NCBI GenBank assembly: GCA_943914475.1
Contig: CALUCE010000004.1
Location: forward strand, 62,001-126,000
DNA: 64,000 bases
From: an uncultured Anaerococcus sp.
Lineage (GTDB): Bacteria; Bacillota; Clostridia; Tissierellales; Peptoniphilaceae
Direction of reading: 5' to 3'
The first letter of the stretch is position 1, and every line of letters begins with the position of its first letter. Below, in pieces: positions 45,543 to 54,007 of this stretch. The notes under the pieces are model-generated. The model saw only the letters and a program-made list of their open reading frames with translations. It had not been told where the DNA came from and made no database searches. The position numbers and the translations under genes are program-made.

Positions 45543-46639
45543 TCTTTACTCCAATCATCTTCTAAAAGTCCTTCTTGGTTTAGTAAAAGTTTCATAGTGT
45601 CAATATCCGTCTTTATATCCATGGCCCTATCTGATAAAAGCTCTACTTGAATTTTTTCAAAAGCTTCATTTATAGTTCCCACAGACTTATCAATCTCCTT
45701 CATAGAAGAGTTGATCTTCTCATCTCCAGTATTCATTTGCTCAAACTCTATATAGGTATCTACGAGTTTGGCTGTGGTAGGAAGATAATAGTCCATAAAC
45801 TTATCCAGGGCATAGGCCTTGTCAGGATATTTTTGGATTAATAAGAGGATATTTTCTATAGTTTGAGAAACTTTTTCTACCTTTTCTAAAAATACCCCAT
45901 TTTTAATCTTTTCCTTGGATTTTTCTATCTTATCAAGGTAGATATTACCGTTTGTAATAATATTTTGGGCTCTTTGGTCATCCCTAGTTTCGCTTAATTT
46001 CTTCTCTTCTGTCTTATCATTCTTTGCAGCTTGATTTTTATAAAGCTTAAAGGTATCAATATCCAAGATAAAAAGAGAGTCGTTTTCTACTATCCTTGCT
46101 TGGTGGAAGTAGCCATTTTGCATCATGTAAAGAAGATCATTTACAGTATCTTCCTCGCTTTGTTGAACGGCTGATGCCAAGTCCCTTACTGGGATAACTG
46201 TATTGTGTCCCAGTTCTCTTAGAAATCTCATATAGTTTTTGCCTATACCATCCAAAAACTTAGCCTTGGTCCAGAAAAACGCAGTTCCTATTCCAGTTCC
46301 TATACAAAAGATAAAATCAGATGCCATAGTTCCAAAATATCCGCCACCAGTTAGGTCTGAAATTACGGATACTCCGAAAGCAAAGGCCATTATTCCAAGC
46401 ATTATGGACAAAAACTTAAAGCCTGATGACTTGGATTTTTCTGGAAGTTTTTGGGCACAAACTTTGGAATTTCTTGTTTGTATGGCAGGAACTTTTGATC
46501 CTCCTATCAAATTCATTGTCGAATTTATGGCTTGGTCTACTCCCTGTTTTATTTTTTTGCTTATATCGTCAAAGTCCATGGAAGAAATAGCATCATTTAT
46601 AGATTTGCTTACTTTATCCTTGGAATCTTTATTTGTCAT
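45539..46639 (-). CDS. xpaC: XpaC-like protein (5-bromo-4-chloroindolyl phosphate hydrolysis family)
   Basis: A 366-residue protein with an N-terminal charged segment, two closely spaced hydrophobic helices (about 73-90 and 100-118) and a long helical C-terminus. It pairs with telA (4-base overlap) as in Bacillus yceG-H style operons. The historical name comes from a screening phenotype; the true role is thought to be envelope stress or membrane linked. First gene of the three-gene operon. Confidence 0.8.
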   Translation of the reverse strand: MTNKDSKDKVSKSINDAISSMDFDDISKKIKQGVDQAINSTMNLIGGSKVPAIQTRNSKVCAQKLPEKSKSSGFKFLSIMLGIMAFAFGVSVISDLTGGGYFGTMASDFIFCIGTGIGTAFFWTKAKFLDGIGKNYMRFLRELGHNTVIPVRDLASAVQQSEEDTVNDLLYMMQNGYFHQARIVENDSLFILDIDTFKLYKNQAAKNDKTEEKKLSETRDDQRAQNIITNGNIYLDKIEKSKEKIKNGVFLEKVEKVSQTIENILLLIQKYPDKAYALDKFMDYYLPTTAKLVDTYIEFEQMNTGDEKINSSMKEIDKSVGTINEAFEKIQVELLSDRAMDIKTDIDTMKLLLNQEGLLEDDWSKE

Positions 46640-46773
46640 ATTCTCTCACCTTCTTTGTAGATACTATACCTGAAAATTAATCTTTAACTATCTGTAAGTC
46701 ACACTTACTATTATAAAAGAAAAACCTAAATTTTAAAAATAAATTTAACACTAAGCTTAAATAAAATTAAGAC

Positions 46774-49629
46774 CTAGTCATTTAAGTCTACTATTTGATC
46801 AAAGTAAGCTTTTTGTTCAAGTATTTGTTTTCTATTACCAAAAACTGTGATGTTTTCTTCATCTACTGCCTTTTGGAAAACTTCCTTAAAGGCTCTTATA
46901 TCATCTAGACTTGCATTTTTGATATCTTCTAGGAATTTTTCTGTTTCACTTTCATCCAGGCCTTTTTTATAGTTAATATAGTCAAGGTCTGCTTGGCCAA
47001 ATGGTGATCTAGGCCTTAATAAAGTTCCCATCCTGGCTATTTTTTGGTTGGTAAAGTCTCTTTCTGTTAGGTCAAGCTCACTTGCAAGCTTGCCAATTTT
47101 CTCAAAGGCCTCTATGGTTTTTTCTATATTAGGATCCCTGTAAGAATAAGTCGCAAGATTAGCATACCTATCCACAGTCATGCCTGCTCCATAGGCTCCA
47201 CCCTTGGCCCTTATTAATTCATAAAGGTAAGGATTAGAAAGAATGGATGAGGCAAGGGATAGAAGTGATGTATACTCTTGTCCAAAGTCCTTTAGGTCAG
47301 CTCCCATAGACACATAGTTTACATTGGCATCTGTAAGGATGGCTTCTTTCCTATAGGATTTTTCAAAGTCTATATCCACAAAGTCTATAGTTCTATTTTT
47401 CAAATCCTTAAAGTTCCCTTTTATAGTTTCTTTTATAAAGTCATGGTCTTCTTGTGGACCGGCTATATTTATAGAAATATTTTTAGAGAAGATTTTTTCA
47501 TATCTAAGCTCAAGCTCTTTAAGGAAGGATTCAAAATCTTCTTCTATATCTCTTATAAGTTTTTTGACAAAGTCATTGTAAGAAATTCCATTTATGGCTT
47601 CTTTTATATAGGTGTACTTGTCAAAGTGGGCTAAGTTTCTGTCCATGGCTATAAGGTGGGCAGAATCATACATACCCATCTCGAAAGTTGCTTTTCTTTG
47701 TTTTAAAATCTCAAGCAGCCTATCCTTGGATTCAAAGATTGAATTTGTAATAATCTCCTTAATAAGTTCTAGGGATTTTTGGTACTTATCCCTGGTTGTC
47801 TTTATAGAAATTTTAAAGTTTTTATCTATCCTATCATCTGTTTTTATGTTGGCAACATTTGAAGTGAAAGATGCCATTTGGGTCCAGATAATATTATCAA
47901 GGTCCCCATAGGAGTAGGACTTGGTATCAATAGCCCCTATGAAGTCAGAGATTACTTGGGCATACTTTAAATCTTCTAGGTTGAAATCATTTATGTCAAA
48001 GTAGAAGGATGTATAAAGTAGGCCTGCTGTTTCAAAATCATGGAAGACAAATTCATAACCGTCCTTATCCACAAGTCTTGGAATCTTTTTGACAGTGGTA
48101 TCAACATCTGAAAGTTCAAGCTTTGGTATGGTGGCTTTTTCTTCTTCTGTATCCTTTCTTTCTTGGAAGGTCTTGAAGGATTTTTCCTTCTTCTTTATTT
48201 TTATAAAGTCATCTTCTGTAAAGGATGCTCTTATCCTATCAAGGTCTTCTTCTTGGGCCTTGATTTTTTCATCACTATAGGTTTTTGATGGGCTTGCCAC
48301 CATAAGAAGTTTGGTCTTGTTGTTGATAAAGTATTTTTCTACAAACTTTTCATAGTAGTCAGTATCTATTAGCTCTCTAAGTTCATCTAGAACCTTTACT
48401 ATTTCAAAAACTCCCAGCTCATGGGCGTAGAGAGATGACATAAGGAAGTATTCAAGTCCCTTGCTTGTAGAGTTCATTTGGTCTCTTACAGAAAAGTCTA
48501 GGATTGAAAAACCTGCCCTTAGGGCATCCTTGGAAATATTTTTGGAGGCTTTTTCTAGTCCATCCTCTATAATTTTTACAAAGTTATCTAGTTTATCTTT
48601 TGAAGTTTTGTGGGCTTGGATGATAAGGGAGGACCTTGTTCCATAACCAGTCCTTGCAAAGAAGGTTTCAGGTTTTATTTCCTTGTAGACTTTCTTTGAT
48701 ATCTCTGAAGAATCTAGGCTAAAGAGTACCAGTGAGAGTATGCTTAGGGTCAAGGTTTCCTTTAGGTCCAAAGCGTTACTTGCCAAAAAGGAATAGGAAA
48801 GATAGTCAGCAGACTCTTCTTCCTTGCTTGATGGATATTCTGTGTAAATTACTTGGTCATAGACATTTTCCTTTACCTCTATATCTGTGTTTATTTGCCT
48901 GTATTCATAGTTTTTTAGGTATTCTTTGTCTATATAGTCAAGGTAGAAGTTTATATCAAGGTCTCCATAAAGGTAGATATTTGAGTTTGATGGGTGGTAG
49001 TAGTCCTTATAAAAGTCTAAAAATTCTTCATAAGAAAGTTTATAAATTTCATAAGGATCTCCTCCAGAAATATATTCATAGGTTGAGCCCTTGTAAAGAT
49101 GCTTGGTTATTTCGTTATAGACTATAGTGTCAGGATCAGTTAGGGATCCCTTCATCTCGTTATAAACTACGCCAGATATACCAAGCTTTCCATCTTCTTC
49201 TATTTCATAATGCCAACCTTCTTGGAGGAAGATTTCCTCTTTTTCCAAAACCCTAGGATTGAAAACTGCATCTAGGTAAACATCAGTTAGGTTGAAAAAG
49301 TCCTTGTCATTTTCTGATGAAACTGGATAGACAGTCTTGTCTGGATAGGTCATGGCATTTAGGAAGGTTTGTAGGGATGATGATGCCATATCCATAAATG
49401 GTTCCTTGGTTTTGTATTTTTTAGAACCATTTAGGACACAATGTTCCATTATATGGGCCTTGCCCTTGGAATCTCTTGGTGGAGTCTTAAAGCCTATGGC
49501 AAAGGTCTTGTTTTTATCCTTGCTTTTTACATAGGTTAGCTTAGCGCCTGTCTTTATATGTTGGTAGAGGAATACTTTGATTCCCATAGATTTTACTTCT
49601 TTATATTCTAATAAATTATAATTTTTCAT
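46774..49629 (-). CDS. M16C-family zinc peptidase (insulinase/PreP-like)
   Basis: A 951-residue two-lobed peptidase. The inverted zinc motif is H59-I-M-E62-H63 (AHIMEHCVLNG) with the distal ligand Glu in VVYNEMKGSLTDPD about 80 residues later. The C-terminal half has the second, inactive M16 lobes and the RAKGGAYGAG substrate-binding segment. It degrades unstructured peptides in a closed chamber. No signal peptide, so cytoplasmic. Single gene, probably for peptide recycling. Confidence 0.93.
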   Translation of the reverse strand: MKNYNLLEYKEVKSMGIKVFLYQHIKTGAKLTYVKSKDKNKTFAIGFKTPPRDSKGKAHIMEHCVLNGSKKYKTKEPFMDMASSSLQTFLNAMTYPDKTVYPVSSENDKDFFNLTDVYLDAVFNPRVLEKEEIFLQEGWHYEIEEDGKLGISGVVYNEMKGSLTDPDTIVYNEITKHLYKGSTYEYISGGDPYEIYKLSYEEFLDFYKDYYHPSNSNIYLYGDLDINFYLDYIDKEYLKNYEYRQINTDIEVKENVYDQVIYTEYPSSKEEESADYLSYSFLASNALDLKETLTLSILSLVLFSLDSSEISKKVYKEIKPETFFARTGYGTRSSLIIQAHKTSKDKLDNFVKIIEDGLEKASKNISKDALRAGFSILDFSVRDQMNSTSKGLEYFLMSSLYAHELGVFEIVKVLDELRELIDTDYYEKFVEKYFINNKTKLLMVASPSKTYSDEKIKAQEEDLDRIRASFTEDDFIKIKKKEKSFKTFQERKDTEEEKATIPKLELSDVDTTVKKIPRLVDKDGYEFVFHDFETAGLLYTSFYFDINDFNLEDLKYAQVISDFIGAIDTKSYSYGDLDNIIWTQMASFTSNVANIKTDDRIDKNFKISIKTTRDKYQKSLELIKEIITNSIFESKDRLLEILKQRKATFEMGMYDSAHLIAMDRNLAHFDKYTYIKEAINGISYNDFVKKLIRDIEEDFESFLKELELRYEKIFSKNISINIAGPQEDHDFIKETIKGNFKDLKNRTIDFVDIDFEKSYRKEAILTDANVNYVSMGADLKDFGQEYTSLLSLASSILSNPYLYELIRAKGGAYGAGMTVDRYANLATYSYRDPNIEKTIEAFEKIGKLASELDLTERDFTNQKIARMGTLLRPRSPFGQADLDYINYKKGLDESETEKFLEDIKNASLDDIRAFKEVFQKAVDEENITVFGNRKQILEQKAYFDQIVDLND

Positions 49630-49853
49630 AGTTCACCTTTCTAGTCTTTTCTATGATTATACTCTTATTAAGTATTATATATAGTTAAGACTTTTGTAAG
49701 AAGTGGGGAAAGTGGTTTACTTTTTTTATTTAATCAGATAAAATTAAAGTTGCCAATGATAATTAAATTTTTCACTATACATTTTTTATCATTAAGGGGT
49801 ATAGAATACTTATTTTTATTAATTATCGTTAATATTTATTTAAGGAGGTAAAT

Positions 49854-50855
49854 ATGGTAGGTATTATTTTGGCAAGCCATGGTGGTTTTGCCGAAGGTAT
49901 CAAGGAGTCCGGAGAAATGATCTTTGGAAAACAAGAAAATCTTGAAACCGTTACACTTTTACCTAGTATGGGTCCAGACGACTTAAAGGCCCAAATCGAA
50001 GAAAAAGTGGAAAAAATGGATACAGATCAAATCTTGTTCTTGGTAGACTTATGGGGAGGAACTCCATTTAACCAAGCTTCTGGTCTTTTAAAGGGCAAGG
50101 AAGAAAATTGGGCTATAGTTATAGGCCTTAACCTTCCAATGCTAATAGAAGCTTTAGGATCAAGACTCGGCTCAGAATCATCTCATGAAGTTGCTCAAGC
50201 TATTATCGAAGCAGCTAGAGATGGTATAAAAATTCAACCGGAAGAGCTTATGCCACAAGCTAAAGAAGTTCAAGATGCTGGCGATGCAGAAGTTCAAGAA
50301 GCTGTTAAGGGCGGAGAAATCCCAGAAGGAACAGTACTTGGAGATGGACAAATCAAATTTGTTCTTTCAAGAATCGATACCAGACTTCTACACGGCCAAG
50401 TAGCTACATCCTGGACCAAAACAACAAATCCTGACAGGATTATCGTAGTTTCAGATGATGTTGCAGCAGATGAGCTAAGAAAGACAATGATCGAGCAAGC
50501 AGCTCCTCCAGGAGTAAAAGCTCACGTTGTTCCAGTTTGGAAAATGGCAGAAATCTATAAAGATCCAAGATTTGGTTTAACCAGAGCTATGATTTTATTC
50601 CAAACACCACAAGATGCCCTAGCACTTATGAAGTTAGGTGTTGAATTTGACACAATCAACCTAGGTTCTATGGCGCACTCTCAAGGCAAGGCCTATGTTA
50701 CATCTACAGTTTCTATGGGAGAAGAAGATGTAGAAACCTTTGAAGAAATCCTTGATAAGGGTGTTAAAATCGATGTTAGAAAGGTTCCTGGAGATAACCC
50801 AGACGACTTTAAGAAAATCATGGCTAAGGCTAAAGATGAATTAAATATGAATTAG
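49854..50855 (+). CDS. manX: PTS mannose/fructose family IIAB subunit
   Basis: A 333-residue fusion. Residues 1-135 are the IIA-Man domain with phospho-His9 in ILASHGGFAEG; a linker (about 136-162) leads to the IIB domain with phospho-His180 in RIDTRLLHGQV. It takes phosphate from HPr and passes it to sugar moving through IIC/IID. AAGGAGG precedes the ATG. Sugar range in this family is mannose, glucose, fructose or amino sugars. Confidence 0.94.
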   Translation: MVGIILASHGGFAEGIKESGEMIFGKQENLETVTLLPSMGPDDLKAQIEEKVEKMDTDQILFLVDLWGGTPFNQASGLLKGKEENWAIVIGLNLPMLIEALGSRLGSESSHEVAQAIIEAARDGIKIQPEELMPQAKEVQDAGDAEVQEAVKGGEIPEGTVLGDGQIKFVLSRIDTRLLHGQVATSWTKTTNPDRIIVVSDDVAADELRKTMIEQAAPPGVKAHVVPVWKMAEIYKDPRFGLTRAMILFQTPQDALALMKLGVEFDTINLGSMAHSQGKAYVTSTVSMGEEDVETFEEILDKGVKIDVRKVPGDNPDDFKKIMAKAKDELNMN

Positions 50856-50863
50856 GAGTAATT

Positions 50864-51673
50864 ATGTCAACAATTAGTATTATTTTAGTAATTTTAGTTG
50901 CCTTCCTAGCAGGTATGGAAGGTATCCTAGACCAATTCCAATTCCATCAACCAATCGTAGCTTGTACCCTAATCGGCCTTGTAACAGGACATTTAACTGA
51001 AGGTATAAAATTAGGTGGAGCCCTACAAATGATTGCGTTAGGTTGGGCAAACGTTGGTGCTGCTGTTGCCCCAGATGCTGCTTTGGCATCAGTTGCTTCA
51101 GCTATAATCATGTCACTTTCTTTAAGTGGTGGTGGAGCAAATGTTGATAATGCTATCAACACATCTATAGCTCTAGCTATTCCACTTTCAGTAGCAGGTT
51201 TATTCTTAACCATGCTTGCAAGAACTATAGCTATTCCTATGGTTCACGGTATGGATGCTGCTGCAGAAGAAGGAAATATTAAGAAAATAGAAGGCCTACA
51301 CATAGCTGCTATAGTTATGCAAGGTTTAAGAATTGCAATCCCAGCTGCCATGCTTTGCTTTATCTCACCAACAGCTGTTACAGACATGTTAAACAGAATG
51401 CCTGAATGGCTAGCAGGTGGTATGGCTGTAGGTGGTGGAATGGTTGCTGCCGTAGGTTATGCTATGGTAATCAACATGATGAGTACAAAAGAAACATGGC
51501 CATTCTTCGCTTTAGGTTTTGTTGTAGCTACAATTGACAACCTAACCCTAATGGCACTTGGTACTATAGGTGTGGTTCTTGCCCTAGTTTACATCAAACT
51601 TAAAGAATCAGGTGGATCAGGTAACAACAATGGTACTGGTGACCCACTAGGCGATATAATCAATGATTATTAA
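50864..51673 (+). CDS. manY: PTS mannose family IIC subunit
   Basis: A 269-residue membrane channel of the mannose-sorbose IIC type with about seven helices and LGWANVGAAVAPDAALASVA. It forms the sugar path together with IID. It starts 8 bases after the IIAB stop. ManYZ are also receptors for class II bacteriocins in other Firmicutes, worth noting beside a lantibiotic remnant, though lantibiotics use lipid II. Confidence 0.95.
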   Translation: MSTISIILVILVAFLAGMEGILDQFQFHQPIVACTLIGLVTGHLTEGIKLGGALQMIALGWANVGAAVAPDAALASVASAIIMSLSLSGGGANVDNAINTSIALAIPLSVAGLFLTMLARTIAIPMVHGMDAAAEEGNIKKIEGLHIAAIVMQGLRIAIPAAMLCFISPTAVTDMLNRMPEWLAGGMAVGGGMVAAVGYAMVINMMSTKETWPFFALGFVVATIDNLTLMALGTIGVVLALVYIKLKESGGSGNNNGTGDPLGDIINDY

Positions 51674-51684
51674 GGAGAAGAATT

Positions 51685-52614
51685 ATGACTGAAACAGTTA
51701 CAAAAAACATCACATTATCAGAAAAAGATCGTAAAGCAGTATGTAATCGTCATCAATTCCTTCAAGGTTCATGGAATTATGAACGTATGCAAAACGGTGG
51801 TTGGTGCTATGCAATGATCCCAGCTATCAAAAAGCTTTACCCAGAAAAAGAAGACCAAATTGCAGCTTTAAAAAGACACTTGGAATTCTACAATACCCAC
51901 CCTTATGTTTCTTCACCAGTTTTGGGTGTAACCCTTGCTATGGAAGAAGAAAGAGCCAACGGAGCCCCTATCGAAGATAAGGCCATCCAAGGTGTTAAGG
52001 TTGGTATGATGGGACCTCTAGCAGGTGTAGGAGACCCTGTATTCTGGTTTACTTTAAGACCTATACTTGGAGCTCTTGGTGCATCCCTAGCCCTAGGTGG
52101 AAACCCACTAGGACCAATCCTATTCTTTGTGGCTTGGAACCTAATTAGATACTTCTTCGAATGGAAGAGCCAAGAGTTTGGTTACAATGTAGGAAGCGAA
52201 ATCACTAAAGACCTTTCAGGTGGACTTTTAGGAAAAGTTACCCTAGTAGCTTCTATCCTTGGTATGTTCATAGTTGGAGGCCTTGTACAAAGATGGGTAT
52301 CAATTAACTTCACAGTTAATGTTTCAGAAGTCCAACAACAAGCTGGTACCTATATTGACTGGGCAAACCTACCAGCAGGAGCAGAGGGTATAAAACAAGC
52401 CCTAACCCAATACAACGATATTGGAGCAACAGCCCTAGATCCAATCAAGGTAACAACCCTTCAACAAAACTTGGATTCATTAGTACCAGGACTAGTTCCA
52501 CTATTATTAACCCTTGGAATCTGCAAGCTTCTAAAGAAAAACGTATCACCAATTACAATTATCCTTGTACTATTTGCTATTGGTATCGTTGCTAGATACT
52601 TCCGTATTATGTAG
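51685..52614 (+). CDS. manZ: PTS mannose family IID subunit
   Basis: A 309-residue IID subunit with the start LSEKDRKAVCNRHQFLQGSWNYERMQ, GGWCYAMIPAIKKLY, VGMMGPLAGVGDPVFWFT and KSQEFGYNVGSE. It pairs with IIC in the membrane. The N-terminal codons are rich in optimal codons, hinting at strong expression. Stop is immediately followed by the DUF956 start. Confidence 0.95.
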   Translation: MTETVTKNITLSEKDRKAVCNRHQFLQGSWNYERMQNGGWCYAMIPAIKKLYPEKEDQIAALKRHLEFYNTHPYVSSPVLGVTLAMEEERANGAPIEDKAIQGVKVGMMGPLAGVGDPVFWFTLRPILGALGASLALGGNPLGPILFFVAWNLIRYFFEWKSQEFGYNVGSEITKDLSGGLLGKVTLVASILGMFIVGGLVQRWVSINFTVNVSEVQQQAGTYIDWANLPAGAEGIKQALTQYNDIGATALDPIKVTTLQQNLDSLVPGLVPLLLTLGICKLLKKNVSPITIILVLFAIGIVARYFRIM

Positions 52615-52989
52615 ATGGCTGTCTCACAAAATACAAAAGTAGACTTAACTATAAAGGGAACCAGTCTTTCAGGACTTACATCCAATGGCGATGTAATGGT
52701 TGGAGATAAGGCATTTGAGTTTTATAGTGAGAGAAACCCTGAAGACTATATACAAATACCTTGGACAGAGGTGGAGATGGTATCAGCATCTGTAATTTTC
52801 AAAAAGAAAATTCCAAGATTTGCCATCCATACCAAGAGAAATGGAGACTTTCCTTTCTCAACCAGGGATAACAAGAAAACCCTTAGGGCTATAAACAAAT
52901 ATGTAAAAGATGAAAATCTAAGAAGATCTTTGGGATTTTTTGAAATATTAAAAAATGGAATAAAGGGACTTTTCTCAAAGAAAAAATAA
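52615..52989 (+). CDS. manO: DUF956 protein (ManO, mannose PTS operon)
   Basis: 124 residues, soluble and basic, with NGDVMVGDKAFEFYSERNPEDYIQIPWTEV and a KKKIPRFAIHTKRNG segment. DUF956 proteins recur as the last gene of mannose PTS operons; a modulating role has been suggested. Its ATG abuts the manZ stop (TAG-ATG), so it depends on manZ translation. Fold and partner not evident. Confidence 0.88.
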   Translation: MAVSQNTKVDLTIKGTSLSGLTSNGDVMVGDKAFEFYSERNPEDYIQIPWTEVEMVSASVIFKKKIPRFAIHTKRNGDFPFSTRDNKKTLRAINKYVKDENLRRSLGFFEILKNGIKGLFSKKK

Positions 52990-52993
52990 GACG

Positions 52994-53028
52994 AAAGGAT
53001 TGGCATAAAAATTGCCAGTCCTTTTTTT
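52994..53028 (+). terminator. Terminator of the mannose PTS operon
   Basis: AAAGGATTGGCA pairs with TGCCAGTCCTTT (one wobble) around a 7-base loop, followed by a seven-U run. The group II intron fragment starts 3 bases after it. Confidence 0.85.
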
Positions 53029-53030
53029 AG

Positions 53031-53391
53031 GTATGACGGGCATGTTCTAATGCTGGGGTGAAATTCCCTGAGGAGCGTAGTTGTCGACGAATCCCATAGC
53101 GACTTGCAAGTTTCACATGGTGACATGTGGGAGAGAAGAACGGGTAGCGAAATCGTGGCTTGACGAACAGGAACAGAATATAAGGCGTAACAGGTGGGCA
53201 AGCTAGCCTAAGGTAGTAAAGACCCCAAAGACAACCGTAAACCCAAAGCGTAAATTCTGCAAGTAAACGACGAAAGTATTAGAACTTATCCCGTGAGGTC
53301 TCATAGACGATACAGTAGTAACAACGAACTATGAGAAGTCAGCAGAAGTCATAGTAGGTGTAAACACACTGAAGGACTGAGCAATTTAATA
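53031..53391 (+). mobile_element. 5' fragment of a group II intron (ribozyme domains, ORF lost)
   Basis: The GC-richer block from GTATGACGGGCATG carries segments I know from the 5' ribozyme part of Firmicute group II introns: GGGGTGAAATTCCCT, GGTAGCGAAATCGTGGC, AAGGCGTAACAGGTGGG, GCTAGCCTAAGGTA, CAAAGACCCCAAAG, TGAGGTCTCATAGACG and GAAGTCAGCAGAAGTCATAG, ending GAAGGACTGAGCAATT. The reverse-transcriptase/maturase frame and a domain V hairpin are missing, so it cannot move alone. It starts three bases after the PTS terminator U-run, the target type of some bacterial (class C-like) introns. Domain-level assignment is from memory. Confidence 0.75.
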
Positions 53392-53512
53392 GCATTAGCA
53401 AAATGTATGTGATTCACATTAAGTCTGATTGAGAAAGTAAACGAAACGTAAATGAAGTTAAAATCTCACGAACTAAGATAAGTATGTGCATCAGCAGAAA
53501 GAGAGAGTATAA

Positions 53513-53713
53513 TTGAAATTAAGAAAATCTTCAGATAATTTAAATCAAGAAAAAGAATTAGAAAAAAATGTTAAAATTGATTCAATTGAAGAAATTGATA
53601 AAGCTAATGGTGCTTCAGCAATGTCTTGTACACTTGTTGCAGGGGCAATAGCTGCAAGTATTGCTCTATGTCTAACAACAAAATGTTCAAACCAATGTGG
53701 TAAACGTAACTAA
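53513..53713 (+). CDS. Lantibiotic precursor peptide, two-component beta type
   Basis: A 66-residue peptide from TTG 53513 (a TAA sits directly before it; AGAGAGAG is the ribosome site). Leader of about 34 residues (DSIEEIDKANGA) ends in a double-Gly-type NGA, the C39 protease site. The core SAMSCTLVAGAIAASIALC then LTTKCSNQCGKRN has four Cys and seven Ser/Thr. Its S-x3-C-x-T-T-K-C-S/T-x2-C pattern closely matches the beta peptides such as haloduracin beta (SVALC-PTTKC-TSQC). The matching alpha peptide is not seen nearby. The modifying LanM downstream is broken, so it is probably not matured here. Confidence 0.85.
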   Translation: MKLRKSSDNLNQEKELEKNVKIDSIEEIDKANGASAMSCTLVAGAIAASIALCLTTKCSNQCGKRN

Positions 53714-53825
53714 CAACTAATACTTAGTTTTATGTGGTACCTGACATTTTTTTATTATTCTCAATACGTGATTTAAAGGTTACATATTAATTTTTATAAA
53801 GACATAATTTGCAAAGGAGGATAAG

Positions 53826-53975
53826 ATGGACGATAAGATGGGAAAATGGATCGGTATAGGTCTGATACTAGGAACAGCTATCGGTGTAGCTACAAAAAAT
53901 ATAGGACTTGGCGTAGGTATTGGACTAGTACTGGGAGCTGCTATTGGAGCTTCAAAACAAGAAAAGAAAAAGTAA
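53826..53975 (+). CDS. Glycine-zipper miniprotein of 49 residues
   Basis: ATG 53826 follows AAAGGAGGATA. The product starts MDDKMGKWIGIG, has two glycine-zipper hydrophobic helices (about 8-22 and 26-44, GLGVGIGLVLGAAIGAS) and ends KQEKKK. It sits between the lantibiotic precursor and the broken synthetase. It has no double-Gly leader and no Cys, so it is not a lantibiotic. Similar Gly-zipper miniproteins occur near bacteriocin genes and may act in immunity or membrane insertion; function unknown. Confidence 0.7.
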   Translation: MDDKMGKWIGIGLILGTAIGVATKNIGLGVGIGLVLGAAIGASKQEKKK

Positions 53976-54007
53976 TAAATCTATTTATTAAATGCAGGAG
54001 TATTTAA

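Noticed and set aside
48732..49127. 131-codon open frame inside the M16 peptidase gene
   Set aside because: Antisense to a conserved region, with no ribosome site or family likeness.
53031..53391. Coding region (an open frame on the minus strand at 52746-53201)
   Set aside because: The RNA-like intron segments and lack of codon bias speak against coding; the frame is a shadow.
53391..53512. Domain V/VI of the group II intron
   Set aside because: No 34-base domain V hairpin with its AGC triad could be seen; a short ATGTG-ATT-CACAT palindrome is the only structure.
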